NCBI RefSeq assembly: GCF_001425385.1 | Contig: NZ_LMQO01000003.1 | Location: forward strand, 310,001 to 374,000 | Source of the DNA: Sphingomonas sp. Leaf407 | Lineage (GTDB): Bacteria; Pseudomonadota; Alphaproteobacteria; Sphingomonadales; Sphingomonadaceae | Direction of reading: 5' to 3' | DNA: 64,000 nt | Shown here: positions 18,296 through 27,334 of the stretch, piece after piece | How positions within the stretch are numbered: position 1 is the first letter of the stretch | Layout: each line of letters opens with the position of its first letter | Notes under the pieces: generated by a model | The model's input: the letters and a program-made list of their open reading frames with translations, nothing else | Told to the model about the DNA's origin: nothing | The model's database searches: none | Made by a program: the position numbers and the translations under genes

Positions 18296-18402
18296 GTCAT
18301 CCCGGACTTGTTCCGGGGTCCACGGCTCGGCGATCGGTATGCCCTGAGTCTCGATTGACCGCGTTGGCGGCCAGGTGGACCCCGGAACAAGTCCGGAGTG
18401 AC
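18296..18402. repeat. 107-bp palindromic element (family 1), copy A
   Basis: Begins GTCATCCCGGACTTGTTCC and ends with the near-complement in inverse order (GTGGACCCCGGAACAAGTCC...GTGAC). The arms are about 27 bp and enclose a divergent centre. Copies of identical length lie at 42154 and 46589. It sits between the M16 and MFS genes. The three copies share their right flank (GACGxxGCG...GGAATG). Confidence 0.85.
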
Positions 18403-18510
18403 GATGCGCGGCGGAATGTCGATGCACTCTGGCACCGCTTGAAGCCACGGCCTTCGCCGGGGCGACGTTTCCATCCAGATCGATCGAACGCCGGCGCTGC
18501 ACACAGCGGT

Positions 18511-19689
18511 TCAGGCGGTCGCCGCCACCCGCTTCGGCGTGGCGGTGGCGACTGCTACGGCCCATACCGCGAAGCCACCCAAGGCCAGTCCGGCACCGAC
18601 CAGACCGGTCGAGGTCCAGCCATAGCCCGCCGCGATCGCCAGGCCGCCGGCCCAGGGGCCGATGGCGTTGGCGGTGTTGAACGCCGAGTGGTTGAGCGAG
18701 GCGGCGAGGCTCTGCCCGTCGTGGGCGATGTCCATCAACCGCGTCTGGAGCACGGTGCCGAGCGCGCCGCCGATGCCGATCAGGAACACGATGGCCAGCA
18801 TCGACCATAGCTGCCCCGCCGCCAGCGGATAGAGCGCGAGCGTCGCCGCGCTCCACAGCAACAGGCCGCCGGCGGTCGGCATCAGCGCGCGATCGGCGAA
18901 GCGGGGCACGACGATGTTGCCGATCGTCATGCCGATGCCGAACACCGCCAGCACGACCGGGACCATCGCCGGTCCGCTGCCCGTCACCTCGATCAGCGTC
19001 GAGGCGAGATAGGTATAGACCGCGAACATGCCGCCGAAGCCGATCGCGCCGATGCCGAGCGTGAGCCACAGTTGCGACGAGCGCAGCACGCGCAACTGGC
19101 CAAGCGGACTGGCGGTCGGATCGCCCGAATCGCGCGGGGCGGCCCATGCGATCATCGCCATCGTCGCGGCGGCGAGCACCGCCACCACGCCGAACCCCCA
19201 GCGCCAGCCGAGCCATTGCCCCAGCGCATTGGCGAACGGCACGCCGACGATCGTCGCGGTCGTCAGGCCGAGCATCACCCGCCCGATCGCCTGCGTCCGC
19301 TTTTCGGGCGGCACCAGCGATGCCGCGACCAGCGCGGCGATCCCGAAATAGGCACCATGCGGCAACCCGCTGAAGAAGCGCGCCACCAGCATCGCATCAT
19401 AGGTGGGGGCGAGCGCGCTGGCCGCATTGGCGATGCCGAAGCAGGCCATCAGCGCGATTAGCAGCGTCCGCCGCGCCATGCGCGCACCCAGCACCGCGAG
19501 CAACGGCGCGCCGACGACGACACCCAGCGCATAGGCGCTGATGACATGGCCGGCGGTGGGCTCGTCGATGCCGAGACCGGGCGCGAAGAAGGGCACGAGG
19601 CTCATCGTCGCGAATTCGGTCGTCCCGATCGCGAACCCGCCGAGCGCGAGCGCGAGGTGGACGAGGGCGGGGGATCGTTGGGCAGACAT
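18511..19689 (-). CDS. MFS transporter, DHA1-type sugar/drug efflux permease
   Basis: A 392-residue integral membrane protein with about 12 hydrophobic segments. The loop after TM2 carries the MFS motif A-like block GARMARRTLLIALM, and the loop after TM5 reads ARFFSGLPHGAYFGIAALVAASLVPPEKRTQAIG, typical of the arabinose-efflux/YdhP-type DHA1 subfamily. It probably exports a drug or sugar by proton antiport. The ATG at 19689 (MSAQRSPAL) was chosen over a longer frame that lacks membrane character. It is divergent from the TonB receptor with a 194-bp shared upstream region. Confidence 0.88.
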   Translation of the reverse strand: MSAQRSPALVHLALALGGFAIGTTEFATMSLVPFFAPGLGIDEPTAGHVISAYALGVVVGAPLLAVLGARMARRTLLIALMACFGIANAASALAPTYDAMLVARFFSGLPHGAYFGIAALVAASLVPPEKRTQAIGRVMLGLTTATIVGVPFANALGQWLGWRWGFGVVAVLAAATMAMIAWAAPRDSGDPTASPLGQLRVLRSSQLWLTLGIGAIGFGGMFAVYTYLASTLIEVTGSGPAMVPVVLAVFGIGMTIGNIVVPRFADRALMPTAGGLLLWSAATLALYPLAAGQLWSMLAIVFLIGIGGALGTVLQTRLMDIAHDGQSLAASLNHSAFNTANAIGPWAGGLAIAAGYGWTSTGLVGAGLALGGFAVWAVAVATATPKRVAATA

Positions 19690-19883
19690 GCGACAGGCTC
19701 CATTTGCTGCATCGCAGCATTTCCATCGGGCCATATGGGAGACGTCGCGTCGCGATCAACCTTTCGTAGCAGGGCCGTCCGATCGCCACCGGTCGTCATC
19801 GAACCGACCCACGAATGCCCCGCGCGCGTCATCCGATCCGCCTAGCGGCCCGGAGCGGGAACAACATTACTATCGGGGAAAGC

Positions 19884-22289
19884 ATGTCCATTTCATTCTG
19901 GTTCGCCAGCGTCGCGCCACTGGCGCTGATCGCGCAGCAGGCCGCCGCCCGCGACGTGCCGGTGGCCGCGCCCGACGTGGCGACGACCGAACCGGTCGCG
20001 GCGGACGGCGAGGGGGACGAGATCGTCGTGCTGGGCTTTGGCCAGACGCGGCAGGTGCAGACGATCACCGCCGCCGATCTGGAACGGCTGACCCCCGGCA
20101 CGTCGCCGCTCAAGGCCGCCGCCAAGCTGCCGGGCGTCAATTTCCAGTCGGCCGATGCGTTCGGCGCCTATGAATGGTCGACGCGGATCAGCCTGCGCGG
20201 GTTCAACCAGAACCAGTTGGGCTTCACGTTCGACGGCGTACCGCTGGGCGACATGAGCTATGGCAACGTCAACGGCCTGCATGTCAGCCGCGCGGTGATC
20301 TCCGAAAATCTCGCGTCGACCACGGTGGCGCAGGGGGCGGGTGCGCTCGGCACCGCGTCGACCAGCAATCTGGGCGGCACGCTGGCGTTCGTCAGCCGTG
20401 CGCCGTCGGACGAGGCCGATCTGGTGGCGTCGGGCACCTATGGCAGCAACGACACCATCCGTGCCTTTGCGCGGATCGACAGCGGCGATCTGGGCGGCGG
20501 GCTGAAGGGCTATCTGTCCTACGGCTATCTGACGACCGACAAGTGGAAGGGCTTCGGCACGCAGCGCCAGCATCAGGCGAGCGCCAAGCTGGTGAAGGAG
20601 ATCGACACGCGCGGCAGCATCACCGCTTTCGTCAACTTCTCCGACCGGCGCGAGAATGATTACCAGGACCTGAGCTACGACATCATCGCCCGGCGCGGGC
20701 TGCGTGCCGACAATATCAGCAACGACTATCCGCTCGCGGTGCAGATCGGCAAGGTCTACCAGAATCAGGTGGCGCGCAGCGGCTATGCCGCCGCCAACAA
20801 CGGATCGACCGTCGGCTTCGTCGCGCCGTGGACCGGCGCGGGGTTCATCTTTCCGGCCGGGTTCGGCACGGTCGACGATGCCTATTACGACGCCGCCGGG
20901 CTTCGGCGCGACTGGCTCGGCGGGTTCACCGTCGATGCGAAGCTGACCAGCGCGCTGACGCTCACCTCGACCAGCTATTATCACCATAACAAGGGGCAGG
21001 GGTCGTGGATCACGCCCTATTCGCCGACCCCCGCCGGGGCGCTCGGCCCCGATGGCGTGGCCCTCACCGCATCGGCGAGTTCGACCGCCGGGCTGGCGTC
21101 GCCGCTCGGCTTTCGTACCACCGAATACGGCATCGACCGGGCGGGCAATCTGACCCGTGTCGTGCTGACGACCGGGCCGAACCGGTTCGAGGCCGGCGGC
21201 TGGGTGGAGAGCAACAGCTTCCAGCAGGCGCGGCGCTTCTACGGCATGAACGACGGCGCGACCGCGATCCGCAACGCTCGTGATTTCCAGCGCAATGCGT
21301 ATCGCACGCAATGGGACGGGAAGTACGATACCGCGACCCTGCAATATCATGTCGCCGACACGCTCGATCTGGGCGACCTGACCTTGAGCGGCGGATGGAA
21401 GGGGATGCGCGTGCAGAACCGCGCCAACCTGCGCGTCGGCACGCTGGTCGCCGGTCGAATCGAGGCGCGCGACTGGTTCCTGCCGCAAGCCGCCGCGCTC
21501 TATCGCCTCGGCGGTGGGGCGGAAGTGTTCGCGAGCTATACCGAGAATATGCGCGCGTTCGTCTCCTCGGCGACGACGGGTCCGTTCGCGACGACGCAGA
21601 ACGGGTTCGACGCGATCCGCTCGACGCTGAAGCCGGAACGGTCGACGACGGTCGAGGGCGGCGTGCGGTTGCGATCGGGCGGATTGCAGCTTTCGGCGGT
21701 CGGCTATCATGTTGATTTCGCCGACCGGCTGCTGGGCTTCGCCAATGGCGCGGGGATCATCGGCAACCCGCCGACGCTGAACAACGCCGGCAGCGTGCGC
21801 AGCTATGGCGCCGAACTGGCGGCGAGCTACCGCGTGATGCCGCCGCTGACGCTGTTCGCCAGTTATTCGTACAACAAGGCGACGTATCAGGACGACGTGC
21901 GCAACGCCGCCGGGGTCGTGTTGCAGCCGATCGCGGGCAAGGCCGTGGTCGACACGCCCGAACATATGGCCAAGGGTGAGATCGCCTATGACGACGACCG
22001 TTTCTTCGCGCGCGTCGGCGGCGACTATATGTCGAAGCGGTTCTTCACCTATCTGAACGACCGGTCGGTCGGTGCGCGGGTGCTGGTGGATGCCAGCATC
22101 GGCTATCGCCTGACCGGTGCCGGTGGCGTGCTGGAGGGGCTCGCGATCGAGGGGAGCGTGACCAACCTGACCGACAAGGCCTATGTCGCGACGGTCGGCA
22201 GCAACGGCTATACCGCGAGCGGCGACAACCAGACGCTGCTGGCGGGCGCGCCGCGCCAGTGGTTCGTGACGCTGCGTCGCGGGTTCTGA
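19884..22289 (+). CDS. TonB-dependent outer-membrane receptor
   Basis: The 801-residue protein has a signal peptide (about 1-22), a TonB-box-like DEIVVLGF near residue 49, and a plug domain: ITAADLERL, PLKAAAKLPGVNFQS, ISLRGFNQNQLGFTFDGVPLG, and SENLASTTVAQGAGALGTAS. A long beta-barrel follows, ending in the outer-membrane signature WFVTLRRGF with terminal Phe. The ligand cannot be read from sequence. No Fur-box, siderophore gene or sugar operon is adjacent; the divergent MFS gene might handle the same compound. The start at 19884 gives a clean signal peptide. Confidence 0.92.
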   Translation: MSISFWFASVAPLALIAQQAAARDVPVAAPDVATTEPVAADGEGDEIVVLGFGQTRQVQTITAADLERLTPGTSPLKAAAKLPGVNFQSADAFGAYEWSTRISLRGFNQNQLGFTFDGVPLGDMSYGNVNGLHVSRAVISENLASTTVAQGAGALGTASTSNLGGTLAFVSRAPSDEADLVASGTYGSNDTIRAFARIDSGDLGGGLKGYLSYGYLTTDKWKGFGTQRQHQASAKLVKEIDTRGSITAFVNFSDRRENDYQDLSYDIIARRGLRADNISNDYPLAVQIGKVYQNQVARSGYAAANNGSTVGFVAPWTGAGFIFPAGFGTVDDAYYDAAGLRRDWLGGFTVDAKLTSALTLTSTSYYHHNKGQGSWITPYSPTPAGALGPDGVALTASASSTAGLASPLGFRTTEYGIDRAGNLTRVVLTTGPNRFEAGGWVESNSFQQARRFYGMNDGATAIRNARDFQRNAYRTQWDGKYDTATLQYHVADTLDLGDLTLSGGWKGMRVQNRANLRVGTLVAGRIEARDWFLPQAAALYRLGGGAEVFASYTENMRAFVSSATTGPFATTQNGFDAIRSTLKPERSTTVEGGVRLRSGGLQLSAVGYHVDFADRLLGFANGAGIIGNPPTLNNAGSVRSYGAELAASYRVMPPLTLFASYSYNKATYQDDVRNAAGVVLQPIAGKAVVDTPEHMAKGEIAYDDDRFFARVGGDYMSKRFFTYLNDRSVGARVLVDASIGYRLTGAGGVLEGLAIEGSVTNLTDKAYVATVGSNGYTASGDNQTLLAGAPRQWFVTLRRGF

Positions 22290-22323
22290 TGCGGGGCGGG
22301 GGCGGCGTGGTGCCGCCCCCGGC

Positions 22324-22665
22324 CTAGCCGACGGGTGGCGCGACCGGCAGGTGTCGCGCCATTCGTGCTTTCAGCAATGCGACCAACTCCGGCTGCATGA
22401 AGTCGTAATCATCGGGGATTTCGAGGCAGACGATCCGCTTGCCGTTCAAACTGCGGCGGAAATGGCGCTGCACCTTGTTGCGGTGCGCGCGTTCCATCAC
22501 GAAGATCGTGTCGGCCCAGTCGACCAGTTCGTCGGTCAGCGGGTTTTCCGCATCGTGGTTGGTTCCGGCGGACGAAACCTCGATTCCCTCGACATCGGCG
22601 AAGATCTGTTCGGCGGTGGGGCTGCGCAGTTTGTTCTGGCTGCACACGAACAGGAAGTTCCTCAT
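22324..22665 (-). CDS. Low-molecular-weight protein tyrosine phosphatase-like protein
   Basis: A 113-residue protein with the LMW-PTP P-loop near its N-terminus, CSQNKLRS (C-x5-R-S, residues 8-15), preceded by the hydrophobic strand NFLFV. It is shorter than classical LMW-PTPs (about 150 residues), and the usual C-terminal D-P acid pair reads IPDDYDFM. It belongs to a compact subgroup of unknown substrate. Its ATG overlaps the upstream acyl-CoA synthetase stop as ATGA, so the two are co-translated. Confidence 0.8.
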   Translation of the reverse strand: MRNFLFVCSQNKLRSPTAEQIFADVEGIEVSSAGTNHDAENPLTDELVDWADTIFVMERAHRNKVQRHFRRSLNGKRIVCLEIPDDYDFMQPELVALLKARMARHLPVAPPVG

Positions 22666-24455
22666 CCGCGATACAGCGCGTCGAGCCGTTCACCATAGAC
22701 GTCCTTCAGCACATGGCGGCGGATCTTCAGGCTGGGCGTCAGTTGCTGGTTCTCGATCGCGAAGGGTTCGTCGGCGATGATGAAGCGGCGGATGCGTTCC
22801 GTCACCGACAGGTCCTTGTTGACCCGCTCGACCGCCGCGCCCAGCGCCGCACGATAGTCGCTGTCCTCGCGCAGCCGGGCGAAGTCGCAGCGTGCGCCGC
22901 CCTTCGCGCAGAAGCGCTGGGTCCATTCGGCGTCGGGCACGATCACCGCGACCATATAGGGCCGCCGGTCGCCGACGATCATCGCCTGTGCGATCTCGTC
23001 CTGTAACGTCAGCATCCCCTCGACCTTTTGCGGGGCGACATTGTCGCCCTTGTCGTTGACGATGATGTCCTTCTTGCGATCGGTGATGCGGATGCGGCCC
23101 TTCGCGTCGATCTCGCCGATGTCGCCGGTGTGTAGCCAGCCGTCTTTCAGCACCCGCGCGGTTTCGGCGTCGTTGCGCCAGTAGCCGTGCATCACCAGTT
23201 CGCCGCGCACGAGGATTTCGCCGTCTTCGGCGATGCGCACTTCGGTTTCGGCGAGCGGCGGGCCGACGGTATCCATCCTGAGGCCGGCTCGCGGACGGTT
23301 GCACGAGATGACCGGCGCCGCCTCGGTCTGGCCATAGCCTTGCAGGAAAGTCAGGCCGAGCGACTGGAAGAACAGGCCGACTTCGGGGGTGAGCGGCGCG
23401 CCGCCCGATACCATCGCCTTCAGCCGCCCGCCGAACCGCTTGGCGATCTTGGGTTTCAGTAGCGTATCGACCAGTAGCTTGGCGGGATAGTCGGTCAGCG
23501 CCGGGCCGTTCTCGCGCCCGCCGATCGCGACCGCCCGGTCGAGCAGCCAGCCCGACAGCTTGCCCTGTTTCTGTACGCCCTTGGCGATGCGGGTGCGCAG
23601 CACTTCGAACAGGCGGGGGACGACGACCATGATCGTCGGGCGGACCTCCTCGATATTGCTCGCCAGCTTGTCGAGGCCTTCGCTGTAATAGATCTGCCCG
23701 CCCAGCCCGATCGGGAAATGTTGCCCGCCGGTATGTTCATAGGCGTGGCTGAGCGGCAGGAACGACAGGAAGACCTCGTCGCCCCAGCCGAAATCTTCCG
23801 AGATGACGGTGCAGCAGCCGTTGACGTTGTGCAGGATCGCGCCGTGGTGCTGCATCACGCCGCGCGGGCTCCCGCCGGTGCCCGAGGTGTAGATGATGCA
23901 CGCCAGGTCGCCGCGCGCGAAATCGGCGCGGGCGGCGATTGTCACCGGATCGGCGGGATGGTCGGCGATCAGCGTGTGCCAGTCGTGGAATTCGAGGCTG
24001 CCGTGCTGCGCGTTGCGCATCGGCTCGATCATGATGATCTTTTCCGACGATTGCGAGGCGTTGAGCGCTGCCGGAAGCACGGTGCGCGCCAGCTTCTCGG
24101 TCGACACGATGATCGCGCAGGCGCCCGAATTCTCGATGATATGCGCATGGTCGCGCACGGTGTTGGTGACATAGGTCGGCACGGTCACGCAGCCCGCCGC
24201 CATGATCGCCAGATCGCTGATGCACCATTCAGGGCGGTTTTCGCTGACCAGCATCACCCGGTCGCCCCGGTTCAGCCCGATCGCCCGCAACGCATTGGCG
24301 AGCGCCGCAACCTGCCGCGCGGCATCGGCCCAACTGATGCTGTGCCACTTGCCCTGCTGCTTCGACCACAGGAACGGGGCGTCGCCGCGCTCGGCGGCGC
24401 GTGCGAAGAACATCGCGACCAGATTGGGGAAATGTTCCAGTTGCCGGGCCATCAT
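22662..24455 (-). CDS. Long-chain acyl-CoA synthetase (AMP-forming)
   Basis: Activates fatty acids to acyl-CoA through an acyl-adenylate. The 597-residue protein shows the ANL motifs in order: the P-loop-like IIYTSGTGGSPRGVMQHH, LSFLPLSHAYEHTGG, MVSGGAPLTPEVGLFFQSLG, the YGQTEAAPV adenylation motif, the DGWLHTGDIGEIDAKGRIRITDRKKDI hinge, and a C-terminal LTPSLKIRR with the catalytic Lys. This is the eukaryotic-like FAA1/FadD15 subgroup. The ATG at 24455 follows AGGAGAAGGA; a second ATG follows directly. It diverges from ggt. Confidence 0.93.
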   Translation of the reverse strand: MMARQLEHFPNLVAMFFARAAERGDAPFLWSKQQGKWHSISWADAARQVAALANALRAIGLNRGDRVMLVSENRPEWCISDLAIMAAGCVTVPTYVTNTVRDHAHIIENSGACAIIVSTEKLARTVLPAALNASQSSEKIIMIEPMRNAQHGSLEFHDWHTLIADHPADPVTIAARADFARGDLACIIYTSGTGGSPRGVMQHHGAILHNVNGCCTVISEDFGWGDEVFLSFLPLSHAYEHTGGQHFPIGLGGQIYYSEGLDKLASNIEEVRPTIMVVVPRLFEVLRTRIAKGVQKQGKLSGWLLDRAVAIGGRENGPALTDYPAKLLVDTLLKPKIAKRFGGRLKAMVSGGAPLTPEVGLFFQSLGLTFLQGYGQTEAAPVISCNRPRAGLRMDTVGPPLAETEVRIAEDGEILVRGELVMHGYWRNDAETARVLKDGWLHTGDIGEIDAKGRIRITDRKKDIIVNDKGDNVAPQKVEGMLTLQDEIAQAMIVGDRRPYMVAVIVPDAEWTQRFCAKGGARCDFARLREDSDYRAALGAAVERVNKDLSVTERIRRFIIADEPFAIENQQLTPSLKIRRHVLKDVYGERLDALYRG

Positions 24456-24549
24456 ATGTCCTTCTCCTGACCGCTGGTTTAGGCAGCGCTCGGGCACACG
24501 GCAATGTTCCTGTGGCGGTGGCGGGCCGGCTTGGCTAAGCCCTTGCTCC

Positions 24550-26307
24550 ATGAGGATCATCGCCACCGCGCTCACCGCCGCCCTCGCGTTCTCGCTTGGC
24601 GGTTGTTTCGGAATCGGACGGCCGCGCACCGCCGCCGCCGATGCCCCCGTCGCCCGGCCCGCCGCCGCCGCTCCCGCCGCCACCGCTCCCGCCGCCACGC
24701 AGCAGAAGTTCGTCGTCGCCGCCAACCGGCAGGCGGCGGAAGCGGGGATGGCGGTGTTGCGCAAGGGCGGCAGCGCTATCGACGCGGCGATCGCGGTGCA
24801 GGCGATGCTGTCGCTGGTCGAGCCGCAAAGCTCAGGGATCGGCGGCGGCGCGTTCCTGACCTATTTCAACGCCAAGACCGGCAAGGTCGAAATCTTCGAC
24901 GGGCGCGAAACCGCCCCGGCGGGCGCCGCGCCGACGATGTTCCTCGGGAGCGATGGCCAGCCGATGCCGTTCGCGCAAGCCGTGGTCAGCGGCCGCGCGA
25001 CCGGGGTTCCGGGCGTGGTGCGAATGCTGGCGACCGCGCATGGCGATCACGGTACGCTGCGCTGGCGCGACCTGTTCGACGATGCCGAGCGCGCGGCGGG
25101 CAAGGGCTTCCTCGTCTCGCCGCGCCTTGGCCGGTTCCTTGCCGGCAAGTCGCCGCAGCTCGCGACCGACGACGTGAAGCGCTATTTCGGGACCAAGGGC
25201 GGCGGCTTCGTCACTGCCGGCACGCGGATCAAGAACCCGCGCTATGCCGACTTCCTCGAACGGCTCGCCAAACGGGGGCCGGACGCGCTCTATACCGGCA
25301 AGACGGCGGAGGCGATCGTCGCGGCGACGACGGGCGGCAGCCTGCCGGGCAGGATGACGCTGGCCGATCTGGCCGGGTATCGCGCGGTCAAGCGCGCGCC
25401 GCTGTGCGGCAACTGGCGGGTCTATATCGTCTGCACCCCGCCGCCGCCGTCGTCGGGGGTCGGCCTGCTCGAACTGCTCGCGATCCTCGGGCGGACCGAC
25501 ATCGACACGCGGGGGCCGAACGATCCGCAGGCATGGTATCTCTTCGCTGAGGCGAGCCGGCTGATGTATGCCGATCGCGACCGGTATGTCGGCGATCCGG
25601 CATTCGTCACCGTGCCGATCGCTGGGCTGCTCAGCCCCAGCTATATCGCCGATCGCGCGAAGCTGATCGGCCCGGTCGCCGGACCCGCCCCGGCGGCGGG
25701 CGTGCCGGCGGGCACGGTGACGGCGGGGTTGGACTCGACGCTGGAGCCGACCGGCACCTCGCATTTCATCGTCGGCGATGCGGCGGGCAATGTCGTATCG
25801 ATGACCACCACGGTCGAAAGCTTCTTCGGCAACGGGCGGATGGTCGACGGCTTCTTCCTCAACAACCAGATGACCGATTTCGCCTTTGCCCCGCGCGATG
25901 CGCAGGGGCGGGCGGCGGCCAATGCGGTGGCACCGGGCAAGCGGCCGCGATCATCGATGACCCCGCTGGTGATGATCGACCGCGGCGGCAGATTCGCCGG
26001 CGCGCTGGGATCGGCCGGGGGCAATGCGATCCTCGCCTATGTCGGCAAGTCGCTGGTCGGCGCGGTCGAATGGAAGCTGCCGATGCAGCAGGCGCTGGCG
26101 TTGCCGAACCTCGTCGCCAAGGGGGACGGGTTTCAGGGCGAGGTGACGAAGTTCCCGCCCGCCGTGCTGTCGGCGCTGGCGGCGCGCGGCGTGCGGGTGC
26201 AGCCGGGGCAGGGCGAGGATTCGGGGCTGCACGGCGTCATCGTGCGCGATGGGCGGATCGACGGCGGCTATGATCCGCGACGTGAGGGTGTGGTGTTGGT
26301 GGAGTAG
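24550..26307 (+). CDS. ggt: Gamma-glutamyltransferase, lipoprotein or periplasmic
   Basis: A 585-residue Ntn-hydrolase precursor that cleaves gamma-glutamyl bonds of glutathione. Visible are the N-terminal GMAVLRKGGSAIDAAIA block, SSGIGGGAFLTYF, and the autoprocessing site GTSHFIVGD, whose Thr becomes the N-terminal nucleophile of the small subunit. After it come FFGNGRMVDGFFLNNQMTDF, KRPRSSMTP and the GSAGGNAI loop. The N-terminus has a signal peptide ending in a lipobox-like LGGC at residue 19, so it may be lipid-anchored, followed by a Pro/Ala linker. The start at 24550 excludes an antisense extension over the acyl-CoA synthetase gene. Confidence 0.93.
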   Translation: MRIIATALTAALAFSLGGCFGIGRPRTAAADAPVARPAAAAPAATAPAATQQKFVVAANRQAAEAGMAVLRKGGSAIDAAIAVQAMLSLVEPQSSGIGGGAFLTYFNAKTGKVEIFDGRETAPAGAAPTMFLGSDGQPMPFAQAVVSGRATGVPGVVRMLATAHGDHGTLRWRDLFDDAERAAGKGFLVSPRLGRFLAGKSPQLATDDVKRYFGTKGGGFVTAGTRIKNPRYADFLERLAKRGPDALYTGKTAEAIVAATTGGSLPGRMTLADLAGYRAVKRAPLCGNWRVYIVCTPPPPSSGVGLLELLAILGRTDIDTRGPNDPQAWYLFAEASRLMYADRDRYVGDPAFVTVPIAGLLSPSYIADRAKLIGPVAGPAPAAGVPAGTVTAGLDSTLEPTGTSHFIVGDAAGNVVSMTTTVESFFGNGRMVDGFFLNNQMTDFAFAPRDAQGRAAANAVAPGKRPRSSMTPLVMIDRGGRFAGALGSAGGNAILAYVGKSLVGAVEWKLPMQQALALPNLVAKGDGFQGEVTKFPPAVLSALAARGVRVQPGQGEDSGLHGVIVRDGRIDGGYDPRREGVVLVE

Positions 26308-26321
26308 GTTTTCCCACCGTC

Positions 26322-26413
26322 GTCATTCCCGCGCAGGCGGGAATCCATAGCCGCTGACGGTTACGATTGATCGCGAACGTTGGCGCATATGGATCCCCGC
26401 CTGCGCGGGGATG
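26322..26413. repeat. CCCGCGCAGGCGGG palindrome pair (family 2), copy A
   Basis: A GTCATTCCCGCGCAGGCGGG hairpin faces an inverted CCCCGCCTGCGCGGGGATG hairpin about 50 bases on, with ATCCATA/ATATGGAT inside. Similar pairs lie at 46408 and 61099. It follows ggt directly and may serve as its transcription end. Confidence 0.75.
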
Positions 26414-26417
26414 GCGG

Positions 26418-26475
26418 TGGTAGCGCGGGAGGGGAATTTGAACCTCCGACCCCAGGATTATGATTCCCGTGCTCT
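26418..26475 (-). pseudogene. Fragment of a tRNA-Met(CAU)-like gene
   Basis: On the minus strand the sequence runs from AGAGCACGGGA through an anticodon loop ATCATAA (CAU), a paired TCCTG, GGGTCGGAGG TTCAAAT, to a 3' end GCTACCA. The anticodon stem is intact (CGGGA/TCCTG). The T-stem has a mismatch, two bases too many separate T-loop and CCA end, and no D-arm or 5' acceptor strand is recognisable. It therefore looks like a 3' two-thirds remnant, possibly an old integration site, rather than a working tRNA. Confidence 0.5.
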
Positions 26476-26491
26476 GCGTCTACGACAAGAT

Positions 26492-27175
26492 TTACCGCCC
26501 CGTCCCCAGCAACAGCGCGGTCAGCACCGGATCGCCGGTCCGGCGCGGGTCGGCGCGGATGGCGGCTTCTTCCCGGCCGATCGCGCGGAAGATCGCGGCG
26601 CCCGCCTGGTCCGCCGCGCTGCGGGCGATGGCGGTATAGTCGATCCCGGTCTGCGCGGTGACGATCGCCGAGAGGATTTCGGTCGCGTCGGATCGCAGGC
26701 CGTTCGAAAATTCGGGAAACATCGCCTCGATCACCGCGCCGCGCGTTTCGCGCGCCAGCAGGTCGGTGGCGGCGGTCGGCCCGCCGCGCAGCACCGCCAG
26801 CGCATCGCCCAGCGTCAGCCCGCGAATGGCGTCCAGAACCACCGGCGTCGCCCGGTCGGCGGCATCGACCGCCACTTCGTTCAGCGCCAGCGCGATCCGC
26901 GAGCGCACCGCATTGGTCCGCAGCACGGCGGCCAGCACATTGTTCTGCCCGCCGGTGTCGGGCAGCGTCAGCCGGGTCAGTTGATCGTCGTAGAATCCGC
27001 CGGGCCGGATCAACCGCGAAAAGGCGCGCTCGCTCGACAGGGTCAGGAGGCGGCGCACGCCTTCATCGATGCCATAGCTGCCCAGCGGCGTGGCGCAGCC
27101 GCCGAGCATCGCGACCGGCAGCAGCAGCGCGGCACCACCCAGGATATGCCGACGCGAAACAGGGGACTGGAGCAT
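26492..27175 (-). CDS. DUF4197 family lipoprotein
   Basis: A 227-residue protein of the DUF4197 family, recognised by the GIDEGVRRLLTLSSERAFSRL start of the mature part, GGFYDDQLTRLTLP, the NRAA/N-like helices and the C-terminal DYTAIARSAADQAGAAIFRAIGREEAAIRADP. The signal region has an RR pair and a lipobox MLGGC near residue 27, so it is probably exported and lipid-anchored. Function of the family is unknown. The ATG at 27175 follows AAGGAG by 6 bases. It diverges from the dnaJ-like gene. Confidence 0.85.
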   Translation of the reverse strand: MLQSPVSRRHILGGAALLLPVAMLGGCATPLGSYGIDEGVRRLLTLSSERAFSRLIRPGGFYDDQLTRLTLPDTGGQNNVLAAVLRTNAVRSRIALALNEVAVDAADRATPVVLDAIRGLTLGDALAVLRGGPTAATDLLARETRGAVIEAMFPEFSNGLRSDATEILSAIVTAQTGIDYTAIARSAADQAGAAIFRAIGREEAAIRADPRRTGDPVLTALLLGTGR

Positions 27176-27334
27176 GCGGTCTCCTTCAGGGACAATCCAA
27201 TGCGCTGCCAACGCAGCCACGCGCGTTCCGGTGCCGTCCCTGCCGTGAACCGATGTTGAACCGTGAACGCTTTTGCGGCCGTTTCGCGATGCCAGCCATT
27301 GCCGATTCCGCGCGCCCGCCCTAGCTACCGGGCC

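Noticed and set aside
19893..21965. 690-codon open frame opposite the TonB receptor
   Set aside because: Antisense shadow of a well-supported receptor gene; no ribosome-binding site and no recognisable fold.
24202..24549. Upstream extension of ggt
   Set aside because: Runs antisense through the acyl-CoA synthetase start; the ATG at 24550 begins a signal peptide.
26418..26475. Functional tRNA-Met gene
   Set aside because: No D-arm, no matching 5' acceptor strand, a T-stem mismatch and two surplus bases before the CCA end.
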